A stretch of DNA of 64,000 bases from Bacteroidales bacterium (GTDB lineage: Bacteria; Bacteroidota; Bacteroidia; Bacteroidales; GCA-2748055), in NCBI GenBank assembly GCA_030589895.1, contig JAUUZQ010000005.1:1-64000 (forward strand), given 5' to 3'. Both the position numbers and the translations under genes were made by a program. Within the stretch, counting starts at the first letter, position 1. Every line of letters starts with the position of its first letter. Shown here piece after piece: positions 1 to 9,580 of the stretch. The notes beneath the pieces were generated by a model. The model was not told where the DNA came from and did not search any database. It worked only from the letters and a program-made list of their open reading frames with translations.

Positions 1-439
1 ATTTATTTCGAAGTACAGGAATAGAAATTCCATTTCGGTACCACTGCCAGGCACTATTTAGTCCTTGTACTTGAGGAAAGGATAACAAGAAATTACTAGT
101 TTCTGGATAAAGTTTTTCCAACCAGCCGATCGAAGGAGACTTCTTTACTGCCAATTTATGATCTACAATTTCTATTAAAATAAGATTTGACAGCTTACGA
201 TATTCTGACCGATGCATGCGTTGTTCCTGAAAAGACGTATTCGGAAATTTTCTGTTTAGATGCGTATGTAACTCTTGAAGAAGTGACAATCCATTATTAT
301 AAAACTCTGTGATTAATATGGGTTTACCAGCCTCCAATACTTCAATCACATACTGAACATCCGTTCCACGTTTAAACGACTCTGTTTTTTTCCCAGACGC
401 AATAGGTTCTGGTTTGTTTAACACTATATCCGTAATCAT
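1..439 (-). CDS. Hypothetical protein, C-terminus cut by window edge
   Basis: An open frame on the minus strand starts with ATG at 439-437 and runs without a stop to base 1, giving about 146 residues of the N-terminal part. It begins MITDIVLNKPEP and includes a stretch GKPILITEFYNNGLSLLQEL and later SIGWLEKLYPE. No signal peptide, membrane segment or catalytic motif is evident, and the protein looks soluble and basic. I do not recognise the family. It is divergent from the antitoxin remnant at 570. Confidence rests on the uninterrupted frame and ordinary amino-acid composition. Confidence 0.6.
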   Translation of the reverse strand, partial: MITDIVLNKPEPIASGKKTESFKRGTDVQYVIEVLEAGKPILITEFYNNGLSLLQELHTHLNRKFPNTSFQEQRMHRSEYRKLSNLILIEIVDHKLAVKKSPSIGWLEKLYPETSNFLLSFPQVQGLNSAWQWYRNGISIPVLRNK

Positions 440-569
440 TGATTGGTTTTCTTTTCGACAAAGATAAGGAATCCTTTCTGGCGATACCTGGAACTTATGT
501 GGTTGATAAAAATTATGAAATTTGCTTAAGATGCATATTTGGTGTATTTTTTGCATCAAAAGAGGTCTT

Positions 570-740
570 ATGGCAAGACAAAGTATTTCATTCACGCAAC
601 CAAATGATGAGTGGTTAAAAACTCAAGTTGACAATAAAGAATATTCTAGTAAGAGTGAACTTGTTAACGATTTAATAAGAAATCATGAGAAAAATTTTAC
701 TGATCGGTTTACTGACACTTTTCATCTCAAATGCCAATAG
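570..740 (+). pseudogene. Truncated ParD-family antitoxin (5' half only)
   Basis: The reading frame from ATG 570 opens MARQSISFTQPNDEWLKTQ and continues through EYSSKSELVNDLIR, the conserved N-terminal ribbon-helix-helix region of ParD-type antitoxins (DNA-binding and dimerisation half). Full-length relatives run to about 75-85 residues with a C-terminal helix that binds and neutralises ParE. Here the similarity ends after residue 37 (about base 680), and the frame then reads through the start of the downstream esterase gene in another frame, ending at 740. No ParE toxin gene follows. I infer that a deletion fused the antitoxin 5' end to the esterase gene. An upstream in-frame ATG at 522 exists but is outside the family homology. 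A 56-residue RHH protein might still be made and bind DNA. Confidence 0.72.
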
Positions 741-2142
741 TCAATTTACTTTTCACTCATTTCTTGATTCCATCAATAAGATTTCACTTGCTGCTGATAA
801 AATTATATTGATAGATAGTTTTTTTAATCAGATGAATGCTGTCGGGATCCCTTTCATAGAAGGTGATACAGCGAATTTTATTTATTATGGAGATGTTGTC
901 TCAGTTAATGTTGCCGGTGATTTTAACGGATGGGGCAGCGGAGGATTATGGCTATGTAATAAAATCCCTGAAACCAATTTCTTTTACTATTCTCGAGTAT
1001 TTGAGCAGACTGCAAGACTGGACTATAAGTTCATACTGAATGCAGGAAACTGGATCCTGGATCCCCATAATCCAAATCAGGTTAGCGGAGGTTTTGGACC
1101 CAATTCAGAATTAGCCATGCCCGGATATGTTCAACCCTGGGAGATAGAAATATATGATGGAGTAGAGCAGGGAACAATTGAGAGTTTCTCTTTAGCGAGT
1201 CCGGAAGTTGGAAAGAGTTTCAATATTCAGATCTATATGCCACCAGGATATGAAGATGCCAATGATTTTGCCTATTCAACTGTATATGTGCATGATGGAC
1301 ATGAATACATAAGCCTGGGAAGTATGACCAATGTCTTGAATAATCTATTGGACAGCAACAAGATTGATCCATTAATCGCTGTATTTATCAAACCCAATGA
1401 TCGAACTGATGAGTATGCAGGAGCAAATCGCTTTAACTATGCGCAGTATGTTTCAGAGACCGTTGTTCCTTATATCGATGCAAACTACAAAACATACCCG
1501 CATAAGGAATCCAGACTTACTATGGGTGCATCCTTTGGGGGCAATACAAGTGGTTTAATAGCACACACATACCCTAAAGTTTTTGCCAATTCAGGATGGC
1601 ACTCCCCCGCCCTGTGGCCAAACGATGGTGAAGTAGCCCTTTTATATATTACTGATAAAAAGGATGTCAAAATATATTTTAATGTCGGAACATATGAAAA
1701 TCTGGGTATTGACTGGCCATCTTTTACAGATGAATTAACAAGTCTGGGATATGAATTCGAATGGAAACAATTTTACGAAGGCCATAGCTGGGGACAATGG
1801 AGGGCAACAATTGATGATATATTGCAATATTTCTTTCCTCCGGGCTTCACACCGGTAAATGTTGAAAAGTCAAATGCTGAGAAGTTTTCCATAGGAAAAA
1901 TATATCCGAATCCCAGTAGTTCAATAGCTTTTTTACCATTTACAATTTCTACGCCCGGCGAATACAATCTTAATGTATATAATCAGCTGGGACAGCTAAT
2001 TATTAATGATAGTTATAGCTACAATACAGCTGGAGAACGCAGTATTGAGATTGAAACCAGTCAGTTATATGAGGGAATCTATTATTATGTATTGAGAAAC
2101 AGCAAGGAGAGTTTATCAGGGAAAATAGTGGTAAAGTGGTGA
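685..2142 (+). CDS. Secreted CBM48-like/alpha-beta hydrolase esterase with T9SS sorting domain
   Basis: The 485-residue protein starts with a signal peptide (residues 1-20, ending NANSQ). Residues about 55-150 resemble a CBM48/isoamylase-N-like beta-sandwich (VAGDFNGWG). Residues about 160-390 are an enterochelin-esterase-like (Fes/YieL type) alpha/beta hydrolase with nucleophile motif GASFGG and a likely catalytic His in YEGHSWGQW. The C-terminal 80 residues (KIYPNPSSS onward, ending KIVVKW) are a type IX secretion sorting domain, so the enzyme is probably exported to the surface or released. Such enzymes usually hydrolyse esters on plant polysaccharides or siderophores; the substrate cannot be read here. 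The start codon lies inside the antitoxin remnant, so its original promoter may have been replaced. Confidence 0.85.
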   Translation: MRKILLIGLLTLFISNANSQFTFHSFLDSINKISLAADKIILIDSFFNQMNAVGIPFIEGDTANFIYYGDVVSVNVAGDFNGWGSGGLWLCNKIPETNFFYYSRVFEQTARLDYKFILNAGNWILDPHNPNQVSGGFGPNSELAMPGYVQPWEIEIYDGVEQGTIESFSLASPEVGKSFNIQIYMPPGYEDANDFAYSTVYVHDGHEYISLGSMTNVLNNLLDSNKIDPLIAVFIKPNDRTDEYAGANRFNYAQYVSETVVPYIDANYKTYPHKESRLTMGASFGGNTSGLIAHTYPKVFANSGWHSPALWPNDGEVALLYITDKKDVKIYFNVGTYENLGIDWPSFTDELTSLGYEFEWKQFYEGHSWGQWRATIDDILQYFFPPGFTPVNVEKSNAEKFSIGKIYPNPSSSIAFLPFTISTPGEYNLNVYNQLGQLIINDSYSYNTAGERSIEIETSQLYEGIYYYVLRNSKESLSGKIVVKW

Positions 2143-2180
2143 CAATCTGATCATCCTGTTATGGATTTAATTTTTTCGTG

Positions 2181-2199
2181 ATATTCCAAAATGGAATAT
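2181..2199. terminator. Bidirectional hairpin between convergent genes
   Basis: A perfect 8-bp stem (ATATTCCA / TGGAATAT) with a 3-nt loop lies between the stops of the esterase (2142) and the M13 peptidase (2228). It is flanked by an A/T run on each side (TTTTTT at 2171-2176 and AAAAA at 2201-2205) that can extend the stem. This fits a bidirectional intrinsic terminator. Confidence 0.5.
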
Positions 2200-2227
2200 G
2201 AAAAATTTCCATCTCCTGCTAAGGCAA

Positions 2228-4183
2228 TCACCAAATATCAGCCCTCTCCTTCACCGGTATATAAACACGATCCGATTCTGTTATTCCAAAAGCCTTATAA
2301 AACTCTTCAACATTAGGCAATGGTCCATTAACACGGTGTTCGCCTAATGAGTGTACATCCTCCTTGAGGAGTCTCAATTTCTCTTTGTCACGGATATTAT
2401 TTGCCCAGATATGAGCATAGGCAAGAAAGAAACGCTGTTCCGGGGTAAATCCATCAATCTCAGCATCAGGTTTTTCCTTTGACCAGGCTCTTTTTACAGC
2501 TTCAAAGGCAATGTTTAAGCCTCCCAGGTCTGCTATATTCTCTCCAAGTGTTAGTTTTCCATCAGCGAATACTTCATCCTTGATATTTATTTTATTAAAC
2601 TGATCAACAAGTACCTGAGACCTTTCAGAGAACAGCTTTGCATCCTCTTCTGTCCACCAGTCATTAAGATTACCGTTCTTATCATACTTTCGTCCCTGGT
2701 CATCGAATCCATGTGTCATTTCATGTCCGATTACAACAGCAATCGCTCCATAATTCACTGCATCATCTGCCTTCATATCAAAAAACGGTGCTTGCAATAT
2801 ACCAGCCGGAAATACAATTTCGTTTAAAAGCGGATGGTAATAGGCATTCACCGTTTGTGGTGTCATGCCCCACTCCTCTCTGTCTGCAGGCTTACCAATC
2901 TTGGCAAACTCATATTTCATATTGAAGATGGAAGCTGTGCGGTAATTCTCGTAGTATGAGTTATTCTTGAATTCTAATGCAGAAAAATCTCTCCACTTAT
3001 CAGGAAATCCAATTTTCACACGCATCAAAGCCAGCTTTTTCAGCGCTTCCTCTTTCGTGGTTTCAGACATCCACTCAAGGGTTTCAATTTTTTGTTGTAG
3101 AACAATCCTCAGGTTTTCAACCAATACCAGCATTCTCTTTTTTGCAGCCTCAGGAAAGTGTTTTGCAATAAATAGCTTACCAATTGCCTCACCAAGTGCA
3201 TCTTCCGTTGCGCTCGTCACTCTTTTCCAACGAGGCTGAATCTCCTTTTTTCCTGATAAAAATGCGCCGTAAAATTCGAATTTTCTGTTCTCAAAATTGG
3301 AAGAAAGAAGTGATGCTGTGCCATTCAGCAGACGCCAGCTGAAATATACTTTCCAATCTTCGATGGATATCTCATCCACCATCTTTGATATTTCCACGAA
3401 GAAATCAGGCTGATTGATATTGAAACTATCCTCCCCTGACAATGCAACAGATTTAAGGATTAATTTCCAATCGATTGATGGCGCCAGATTAATGAGACCA
3501 TTGAGATCCATTTTATTGAAAGTATTGTGAGGATCCCGTTGCTCCAGGCGTGTCATAGCAGCAAAAGCAATCCTTGTCTCCAGTCTGAGTATAGTATTAG
3601 CAGATGATGTAGCTTCAGATTCATTTGTACCTGTAAGTTGAAGCATATCAGCAATGTACTTTATGTATTCTGCACGTATCTCCTTGCTTCTGTCATCATC
3701 ATTCCTGTAATAATCCACATCTGAAAGTCCCATTCCACCCTGATAGAGGTTTGTAATTATCATCTCAGAGTTTTCCCTGTCGGGGGAAGGAAAAATGTGA
3801 AACAGTGATGGATGACTGTTTTGAAATAGCTCAGCAATCAATCTGCTGATGTCGCTTTTTGAGGATATAGAACTGATATTCTCCATCTCAGGAAGGATCG
3901 GAGTGATTCCCTGCTTTTCAATGGCGTCTGTATCCAAACCGATTCTGTAGAAGCTACCAACCAGTTTAGCCACGTGCTCACCAGAGTCTTTGGCAGAGGC
4001 AGCAACTTCCTCTATAATTGACCTGACAAGCTTTTTATTGTCTTCTCTAAGGATATCAAATGATCCGTACCTGCTGAATTCATCAGGAATAGGGTGTAAG
4101 GCCAACCAGCCACCGTTTGCATATTGATAAAAGTTTTCTCCGGGGGATACTGTTATATCGAGGTTTGATTTTTTAATTGTCAT
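2228..4183 (-). CDS. pepO: M13-family zinc metalloendopeptidase (PepO/neprilysin-like)
   Basis: The 651-residue protein has the M13 architecture: an alpha-helical N-terminal region (M13_N) over about residues 15-400 and the catalytic domain after that. Zinc motif HEMTH lies in VIGHEMTHGFDDQGR, and the downstream GENIADLGGL supplies the third zinc ligand (Glu) and the ENxAD signature. The C-terminus carries the family tail (VNGPLPNVEEFYKAFG). No signal peptide is visible, which suggests a cytoplasmic oligopeptidase like lactococcal PepO, unlike many Bacteroidales lipoprotein homologues. It lies 36 bp downstream of ornithine aminotransferase and is probably cotranscribed with it. Confidence 0.92.
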   Translation of the reverse strand: MTIKKSNLDITVSPGENFYQYANGGWLALHPIPDEFSRYGSFDILREDNKKLVRSIIEEVAASAKDSGEHVAKLVGSFYRIGLDTDAIEKQGITPILPEMENISSISSKSDISRLIAELFQNSHPSLFHIFPSPDRENSEMIITNLYQGGMGLSDVDYYRNDDDRSKEIRAEYIKYIADMLQLTGTNESEATSSANTILRLETRIAFAAMTRLEQRDPHNTFNKMDLNGLINLAPSIDWKLILKSVALSGEDSFNINQPDFFVEISKMVDEISIEDWKVYFSWRLLNGTASLLSSNFENRKFEFYGAFLSGKKEIQPRWKRVTSATEDALGEAIGKLFIAKHFPEAAKKRMLVLVENLRIVLQQKIETLEWMSETTKEEALKKLALMRVKIGFPDKWRDFSALEFKNNSYYENYRTASIFNMKYEFAKIGKPADREEWGMTPQTVNAYYHPLLNEIVFPAGILQAPFFDMKADDAVNYGAIAVVIGHEMTHGFDDQGRKYDKNGNLNDWWTEEDAKLFSERSQVLVDQFNKINIKDEVFADGKLTLGENIADLGGLNIAFEAVKRAWSKEKPDAEIDGFTPEQRFFLAYAHIWANNIRDKEKLRLLKEDVHSLGEHRVNGPLPNVEEFYKAFGITESDRVYIPVKERADIW

Positions 4184-4219
4184 ATATAGATATTGCGCTC
4201 CTCCAGAGCTAAGTGAGGA

Positions 4220-5428
4220 CTAAAACTCCCGAATTGTTTTGCTGATGATTGCGATGCTCTCCATGATCTGTTCTTCAGTAATCACGAGAGGTGGCGCAAA
4301 TCTGATGATATGTTCGTGGGTTGGTTTTGCAAGCAGACCGTTTTCCTTCAGGGCTACACAAACATCCCATGCTGTCTTGCCATCTTTGGGTTCGATTATG
4401 ATTGCATTAAGCAAACCTTTGCCTCTAACCAGGGTAATCATCGGATGGTTGATCTTCTCCAACTCACTTCTGAACAGTATTCCCAGCTTCTCGGCATGAT
4501 CCGCCAATCCCTCTTCCTCAATAACTTCCAGCGCTGCAATGGCCACTTTTGCTGCCAAAGGATTTCCACCATATGTTGAACCATGTTCGCCCGGCTTGAT
4601 GGTTAACATGATGTCATCATCAGCCAGAACAGCAGAAACTGGATAAACACCTCCTGATAAAGCTTTTCCAAGTATCAAAATATCAGGTCTTACTCCTTCA
4701 TGATCACAAGCCAGTAGTTTTCCTGTTCTGGCAATCCCTGTTTGTACTTCATCAGCAATGAAAAGCACATTTTTTGCTTTACACATTTCAAATGCTTTAC
4801 TCAGGTAGCCATCATCAGGTACGTAAACTCCTGCTTCACCCTGGATAGGCTCAACCAGAAATCCTGCTACATTGGGATCTTCCAATGCCTTTGCAAGGGC
4901 TTCAGTATCGTTATAGGGAACCGTAATAAAACCGGGGGTATAAGGACCAAATCCCTTGTATGAATCAGGATCTGTCGACATGGAAATAATGGTAATGGTT
5001 CTGCCGTGGAAGTTTCCTTCGCAAACAATAATTTTTGCTTCATTATCGGCTATCCCCTTTTTCTCATAAGCCCACTTGCGGCAAAGCTTGATAGCTGTCT
5101 CGTCACCCTCTGCACCTGAATTCATTGGCAATACCTTATCGTAGCCGAAATATTTGGTGACATACTCTTCAAATTCACCCAATACATCATTGTAAAATGC
5201 TCTTGATGTGAGTGTAAGCTTACCGGCCTGATCAGTCAATGCTTTAATAATCTTAGGATTGCAATGTCCCTGGTTAACAGCTGAATAGGCTGATAAAAAA
5301 TCGAAATACTTCTCTCCTTCAACGTCCCATACAAAAACGCCTTCACCCCTGTCCAGTACTACAGGCAGTGGATGGTAATTATGTGCGCCGAACTTGTCTT
5401 CTCGCTGGATATAGTCTTGTGTCTTCAT
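4220..5428 (-). CDS. rocD: Ornithine--oxo-acid aminotransferase
   Basis: 402 residues, the usual length for this class-III PLP-dependent aminotransferase. It transfers the delta-amino group of ornithine to 2-oxoglutarate, giving glutamate semialdehyde (pyrroline-5-carboxylate) and glutamate. Signatures include [13 protein letters not shown] near the N-terminus, [13 protein letters not shown] for phosphate binding, [16 protein letters not shown], and the PLP lysine in [15 protein letters not shown]. The extended N-terminus ([16 protein letters not shown]) is typical of true ornithine aminotransferases rather than acetylornithine enzymes. It follows hisIE by 130 bp and has its own candidate -7 box, so it may be a separate unit with pepO. 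Confidence 0.93.
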   Translation of the reverse strand: MKTQDYIQREDKFGAHNYHPLPVVLDRGEGVFVWDVEGEKYFDFLSAYSAVNQGHCNPKIIKALTDQAGKLTLTSRAFYNDVLGEFEEYVTKYFGYDKVLPMNSGAEGDETAIKLCRKWAYEKKGIADNEAKIIVCEGNFHGRTITIISMSTDPDSYKGFGPYTPGFITVPYNDTEALAKALEDPNVAGFLVEPIQGEAGVYVPDDGYLSKAFEMCKAKNVLFIADEVQTGIARTGKLLACDHEGVRPDILILGKALSGGVYPVSAVLADDDIMLTIKPGEHGSTYGGNPLAAKVAIAALEVIEEEGLADHAEKLGILFRSELEKINHPMITLVRGKGLLNAIIIEPKDGKTAWDVCVALKENGLLAKPTHEHIIRFAPPLVITEEQIMESIAIISKTIREF

Positions 5429-5453
5429 AGAATGATATATAGAAGTTAATATT

Positions 5454-5461
5454 CAAATTTA
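5454..5461 (-). promoter_or_regulatory. Candidate -7 box upstream of rocD
   Basis: Minus-strand TAAATTTG matches the Bacteroidota -7 consensus TAnnTTTG exactly, 26 bp upstream of the rocD start codon. No TTG -33 element is found at 17-23 bp, so the assignment is tentative. Confidence 0.3.
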
Positions 5462-5557
5462 CAGTTCGTAAAGTTAATGGATACGACTGTTTTTATTTCA
5501 TTTCTCGTGTAAAAGTTTAAGATATTTCATGTTTTCTAAAGCATATTTTTTCAATGG

Positions 5558-6148
5558 CTATTTTCCATGCCTCTTTTCAAGAATCTTTACCACACTTTCA
5601 AGGTCCTGTCCTTTTGCAGTCAGTAATACCAGGAGGTGATATGTCAGATCTGCTGCTTCGTTGAGGAAGAGTTCATCGTTCTGGTCTTTCGCCTCGATAA
5701 TCAATTCAACAGCCTCTTCTCCAACCTTTTGTGCAATTTTATTTATCCCCTCGCTAAATAGTTGAGTGGTATAACTACCCTCAGGCATATCTTGTTTTCT
5801 TTGCTGAATAACAGACTGTAGTTGTCCGAGAAAATTGATACCGGCACTGTTCTTCTCATTAAAACAGGTGTCAGATCCCGTATGACAAACAGGTCCCACA
5901 GGATTGACTTTTACCAACACGGTATCATTGTCGCAATCTTCAATGAGCTCTACTACGTCAAGAAAATTACCACTCTCCTCCCCTTTTGTCCATAGCCGCT
6001 GCTTTGTCCTGCTGTAAAAAGTAACTCTCCCTTCTTTACGTGTCTTCTCATAAGCTTCACTGTTCATGAAACCAAGCATCAGCACCTTGCTTGTGCTATT
6101 ATCCTGTATAATTGCTGGGATCAGACCTCCCATTTTTTCAAAATCCAT
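5558..6148 (-). CDS. hisIE: Bifunctional phosphoribosyl-AMP cyclohydrolase / phosphoribosyl-ATP pyrophosphatase
   Basis: 196 residues covering steps 2 and 3 of histidine synthesis. The N-terminal HisI half (1-105) has YSRTKQRLWTKGEESGN, DCDNDTVLVKV and the metal-binding GPVCHTGSDTCF. The C-terminal HisE half (about 108-196) has the MazG-like helical signature GEEAVELIIEAKD. The fusion is the standard bacterial arrangement. The start lies 5 bp downstream of the hisF stop. It is the last his gene of the operon. Confidence 0.96.
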   Translation of the reverse strand: MDFEKMGGLIPAIIQDNSTSKVLMLGFMNSEAYEKTRKEGRVTFYSRTKQRLWTKGEESGNFLDVVELIEDCDNDTVLVKVNPVGPVCHTGSDTCFNEKNSAGINFLGQLQSVIQQRKQDMPEGSYTTQLFSEGINKIAQKVGEEAVELIIEAKDQNDELFLNEAADLTYHLLVLLTAKGQDLESVVKILEKRHGK

Positions 6149-6153
6149 ATGCT

Positions 6154-6906
6154 TTATCTTACGTTGATATTGTTCTCTATTAAGTATTTTTTTAGTCGTG
6201 GGATAGGTATTTCATTGTAATGAAAAATACTGGCAGCCAATGCAGCATCAGCCTTTCCATTGTTGAATACATCCACAAAATGCTCTTCTTTTCCTGCTCC
6301 ACCTGATGCTATCACAGGGATAGAAAGGATTTCTGATAATTTTCGCAGTGCTTCAACAGCAAAGCCATTCTTTGTTCCATCATGATTCATGGATGTAAAG
6401 AGTATTTCACCGGCACCACGATTCTCAGCCTCTTTTGCCCAGGAAAACAGCTCCTTCTCCACAGGAATCCTACCTCCATTAATGTATACACGCCAGCCAT
6501 CTTTCTCCAATTTGGCATCAATGGCAACAATTACAAACTGATTGCCAAAACTACCTGATATATTGTCGATCAGATTCGGATTTCTAACAGCTGATGAATT
6601 AATCGAAACTTTATCGGCACCTGCCGAAAGCAGTATATCCGCATCTTTCAATTCATTGATTCCACCTCCCACGCTAAAGGGAATATTCAGATTCGCTGCT
6701 ATCCGCGTCACAAGATCTGAAAAGAGTTTCCTTTTTTCGTGTGTTGCTGTAATATCCAGATAAACCAGTTCATCTGCACCATCGCTGGCATATTTGGCCC
6801 CCAGCTCAACCGGATCTCCAACTTCCTGTATATCCAGGAAATTGATTCCCTTAACAGTTTTTCCATTGCGGATATCGAGACATGGTATGATTCGTTTTGC
6901 TAACAT
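6154..6906 (-). CDS. hisF: Imidazole glycerol phosphate synthase, cyclase subunit
   Basis: 250 residues, a full-length TIM barrel. Conserved features are [14 protein letters not shown] (catalytic Asp in strand 1), [20 protein letters not shown] (second catalytic Asp) and IASGGAG near the phosphate site. It partners HisH, which delivers ammonia for ring closure to imidazole glycerol phosphate and AICAR. It is separated from hisA by a 66-bp gap that contains an AG-rich tandem repeat (6913-6945), unusual inside a his operon. Confidence 0.96.
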   Translation of the reverse strand: MLAKRIIPCLDIRNGKTVKGINFLDIQEVGDPVELGAKYASDGADELVYLDITATHEKRKLFSDLVTRIAANLNIPFSVGGGINELKDADILLSAGADKVSINSSAVRNPNLIDNISGSFGNQFVIVAIDAKLEKDGWRVYINGGRIPVEKELFSWAKEAENRGAGEILFTSMNHDGTKNGFAVEALRKLSEILSIPVIASGGAGKEEHFVDVFNNGKADAALAASIFHYNEIPIPRLKKYLIENNINVR

Positions 6907-6912
6907 TGTTCT

Positions 6913-6945
6913 AGTAAAAGGTAAAAGTAAAAAGGTAAAAAGTGG
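6913..6945. repeat. AG-rich short tandem repeat between hisA and hisF
   Basis: Two imperfect copies of a motif built from AAGGTAAAAGT lie head to tail in the hisA-hisF gap. The same motif, in longer 21-bp units, recurs at 47610-47664 upstream of the GH3 gene. Confidence 0.7.
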
Positions 6946-6972
6946 TGAGGCGAAAAATCACATCTCAATATG

Positions 6973-7692
6973 TTATAAAAATCTTTCGAGCTCTTTCAGG
7001 TCAATTTTCCCTTCGTATATAGCCTTGCCAATAATTACAGCAGGAATATCCATCTCTGCCAGTTTTTCTATATCAGCTATTCCTGATATTCCTCCGCTGG
7101 CAATCAGGTATAGATCCGGAAATGCCTTAATAATCTCATTATAAGTCTCTAATGACACACCCTGAAGTAAGCCATCTTTACTAACATCTGTACAAATGGT
7201 CTGCGTAACACCTCTTTTCACCCACGATTCCAGAAAGGGCATCAGTTCCTGGTCAGACTGCTCTGTCCAGCCTGAAACAACGATCATTTTGTCTTTAAAA
7301 TCACTACCCAGGATGATGCGCTCCGATCCATATTGAGATAGCCAGCTCTCCATCATTTCAGGATTTTTCACTGCTATACTCCCTCCTGTAGCCATTTCAG
7401 CCCCTGACTCAAACACGATTTTCAGATCCTCAATTGTTTTTAATCCACCTCCAACATCCAATCTCAGTGAAGTTCGAGCTGCAATTTTTTCAATCATCCT
7501 GTAATTGATCACTTTCCCCATTCTTGCACCATCCAGATCAACGACATGCAAGCGCTTCAAGCCATGATCCTCAAATCTGATGGCCATCTCAAGTGGATCG
7601 GCGCCATATTCTGTACGCTGATTGTAGTCACCACGTGTAAGTCTCACACACTTTCCGTCTATTATATCTATGGCCGGTATAATCTCTATCAT
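6973..7692 (-). CDS. hisA: ProFAR isomerase (phosphoribosylformimino-AICAR-P isomerase)
   Basis: 239 residues, a complete TIM barrel related to HisF. It carries IPAIDIIDGKCVRLTRGDY at the N-terminus (catalytic Asp), LDVGGGLKT, ICTDVSKDG and LIASGGIS. It performs the Amadori rearrangement at step 4 of the pathway. Its start codon overlaps the hisH stop by 4 bp (7689-7692), indicating translational coupling with the glutaminase. Confidence 0.96.
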   Translation of the reverse strand: MIEIIPAIDIIDGKCVRLTRGDYNQRTEYGADPLEMAIRFEDHGLKRLHVVDLDGARMGKVINYRMIEKIAARTSLRLDVGGGLKTIEDLKIVFESGAEMATGGSIAVKNPEMMESWLSQYGSERIILGSDFKDKMIVVSGWTEQSDQELMPFLESWVKRGVTQTICTDVSKDGLLQGVSLETYNEIIKAFPDLYLIASGGISGIADIEKLAEMDIPAVIIGKAIYEGKIDLKELERFL

Positions 7693-8270
7693 AGTGCGAT
7701 GAAGTTTTTAAGAATTCGTAATCCTGTGTCTCCGCTTTTCTCAGGGTGAAACTGCGTTGCAAAGAAGTTATCCTTTTGCATGGAGGCACTAAAATTCAGT
7801 ATGTAGTTACTCTCAGCAGCTGTATCCTTTCCAACAGGAACATAGTAGGAGTGAACAAAATATACATACTCACCACTATCGATACCTTTGAAAAGATCAC
7901 CTGTCAGATTTTCCAACTGATTCCAGCCCATATGCGGCACATTATCAAGAGGAGGAAATTTCTTCACCGTTTGATTAAAAATCCCAATACAATTTGTATC
8001 ACGTTCTTCAGACCAATCGCACATAAGTTGTTGTCCGAGACAAATACCCAATACAGGCTGGCTCAAACCTTTCAATAACTGATCCATCGAACGCTCTTGC
8101 AGATACTTCATCGTGCTGGCCGCCTCTCCCACCCCGGGAAAGATCACCTTATCTGATGCTCTGATCACAGTCGGATCATCCGTAATTTCTGCTATCACCC
8201 CCATTCTTCGGAGAGCGAAGTCGACAGAGCGGATGTTACCGGCATTGTATTTTATGATGCTTACTGTCAT
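7689..8270 (-). CDS. hisH: Imidazole glycerol phosphate synthase, glutaminase subunit
   Basis: 193 residues with the class-I glutamine amidotransferase triad: Cys in LGICLGQQLM, and His/Glu in FHPEKSG. It opens with SIIKYNAGNIRSV, typical of HisH. It hydrolyses glutamine and channels ammonia to HisF. It is separated from hisB by 87 bp filled largely with an 8-bp tandem repeat. Confidence 0.96.
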   Translation of the reverse strand: MTVSIIKYNAGNIRSVDFALRRMGVIAEITDDPTVIRASDKVIFPGVGEAASTMKYLQERSMDQLLKGLSQPVLGICLGQQLMCDWSEERDTNCIGIFNQTVKKFPPLDNVPHMGWNQLENLTGDLFKGIDSGEYVYFVHSYYVPVGKDTAAESNYILNFSASMQKDNFFATQFHPEKSGDTGLRILKNFIAL

Positions 8271-8300
8271 TTATATTTTTTATTAATGCAATAATGATTT

Positions 8301-8356
8301 GTTGCATTGTTGCATTGTCGCATTGTTGCATTGTCGCATTGTTGCATTATTACATT
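8301..8356. repeat. 8-bp tandem repeat (GTYGCATT)n between hisB and hisH
   Basis: Seven consecutive 8-bp units read GTTGCATT, GTTGCATT, GTCGCATT, GTTGCATT, GTCGCATT, GTTGCATT and ATTACATT on the plus strand. The same unit, inverted, occurs three times at 38970-38993 between citF and the citDE fusion. The tract is intergenic and transcribed within the his operon. Confidence 0.9.
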
Positions 8357-8357
8357 A

Positions 8358-9476
8358 TCATAGAATACCTTTCGTACTGGGCAGTTTATCACTATTCTTC
8401 TCCAGTTCCACTGCACCTTTCAGCGACCGGCTAAATGCCTTAAAAATTGCCTCAATTTTATGGTGTTCGTTGTTTCCTTCTGCTTTTATATTCAAATTTG
8501 ATTTAGAAGCATCTGAGAATGATTTAAAGAAGTGGTAGAACATCTCTGTGGGAAGATCACCAACTTTCTCCCGATTAAATTCTGCCTCCCAGATAAGCCA
8601 TGACCTTCCTCCAAAATCCACCGCAACATTTGCCAGTGAATCATCCATTGGAAGGGTAAATCCATATCGACTGATTCCTCTCTTATCTCCTAATGCCATT
8701 AAAAATGCCTCACCCAGTGCAATTCCTGTATCCTCAATTGTATGATGCTCATCTACATGCAGATCACCCTTTGTTTTTACAGTGAGATCAAAGTTTCCAT
8801 GCTTTGCAATTTGCTCCAGCATGTGGTCAAAAAATCCCAATCCGGTTTCAATATCAGCCTTGCCGGAACCATCCAGAGATAATTCGATATTTATGGAAGT
8901 TTCATTTGTCTTTCTGCTCACAACTCCCCTTCTCAAACCAGATCGAATGAAACTATAAATCTCATCCCAGCTATTGGTCTTAAGCATACAGACATTCTCA
9001 AGTTCATTTGAACCGATCTCCTTTTCTTTATCGCCATAGAAAATAGCCTTTGTTCCAAGATTTCTTGCCAGCTCAATATCTGTTTTCCGATCTCCTATCA
9101 CATATGAATTTTCCAGGTCGTAATCTCCATTTATATATGCAGACATCATTCCTGTTGCAGGCTTTCTATTTGGAGAGTTCTCCTCTGGAAGTGATGGGTC
9201 AATTAAAATATTATCGAATATAACTCCTTCATTTTCAAATGCCTTAATAAATTTATCGTGAGGTGCTTTAAAAGCTTCTTCAGGAAACTGCTCAGTGCCC
9301 ATTCCATCCTGATTTGAGACAATGACCAATTCATAATCAGTGAATTTACTGATTAGGTACAGATTCCTGAAAACGCCTGGAATAAACTCCAGTTTTTCCA
9401 ATGAATCTATCTGGTAATCGATGGGCGGTTCTACAAGCAATGTACCGTCTCTGTCTATGAATATTACGCGTTTCAT
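8358..9476 (-). CDS. hisB: Bifunctional histidinol-phosphatase / imidazoleglycerol-phosphate dehydratase
   Basis: 372 residues. The N-terminal half (1-165) is a HAD phosphatase with [12 protein letters not shown] (nucleophile Asp) and [16 protein letters not shown]. The C-terminal half (about 180-372) is the dehydratase with [33 protein letters not shown] and a later [11 protein letters not shown], which bind the catalytic metals. It catalyses steps 6 and 8. The fusion is the same as in enterobacteria and is common in Bacteroidota. It lies between two loosened gaps (87 bp to hisH, 104 bp to hisC). Confidence 0.96.
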   Translation of the reverse strand: MKRVIFIDRDGTLLVEPPIDYQIDSLEKLEFIPGVFRNLYLISKFTDYELVIVSNQDGMGTEQFPEEAFKAPHDKFIKAFENEGVIFDNILIDPSLPEENSPNRKPATGMMSAYINGDYDLENSYVIGDRKTDIELARNLGTKAIFYGDKEKEIGSNELENVCMLKTNSWDEIYSFIRSGLRRGVVSRKTNETSINIELSLDGSGKADIETGLGFFDHMLEQIAKHGNFDLTVKTKGDLHVDEHHTIEDTGIALGEAFLMALGDKRGISRYGFTLPMDDSLANVAVDFGGRSWLIWEAEFNREKVGDLPTEMFYHFFKSFSDASKSNLNIKAEGNNEHHKIEAIFKAFSRSLKGAVELEKNSDKLPSTKGIL

Positions 9477-9580
9477 ATTTATATTTTTTATCGAATTACT
9501 ATCGTACGTAATAAATTGTATTTTAAGGTGTTAAATATAATAAACCAGCGTATTTGATGCAATAAATTAAGCCTCTGCTA

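Noticed and set aside
45-62. A 16-bp match between the first gene (near 48-63) and the right arm of the dyad at 48985-49000.
   Set aside because: One match of 16 bp is about what chance allows among all pairs in 64 kb on both strands, and the first copy lies inside a coding frame.
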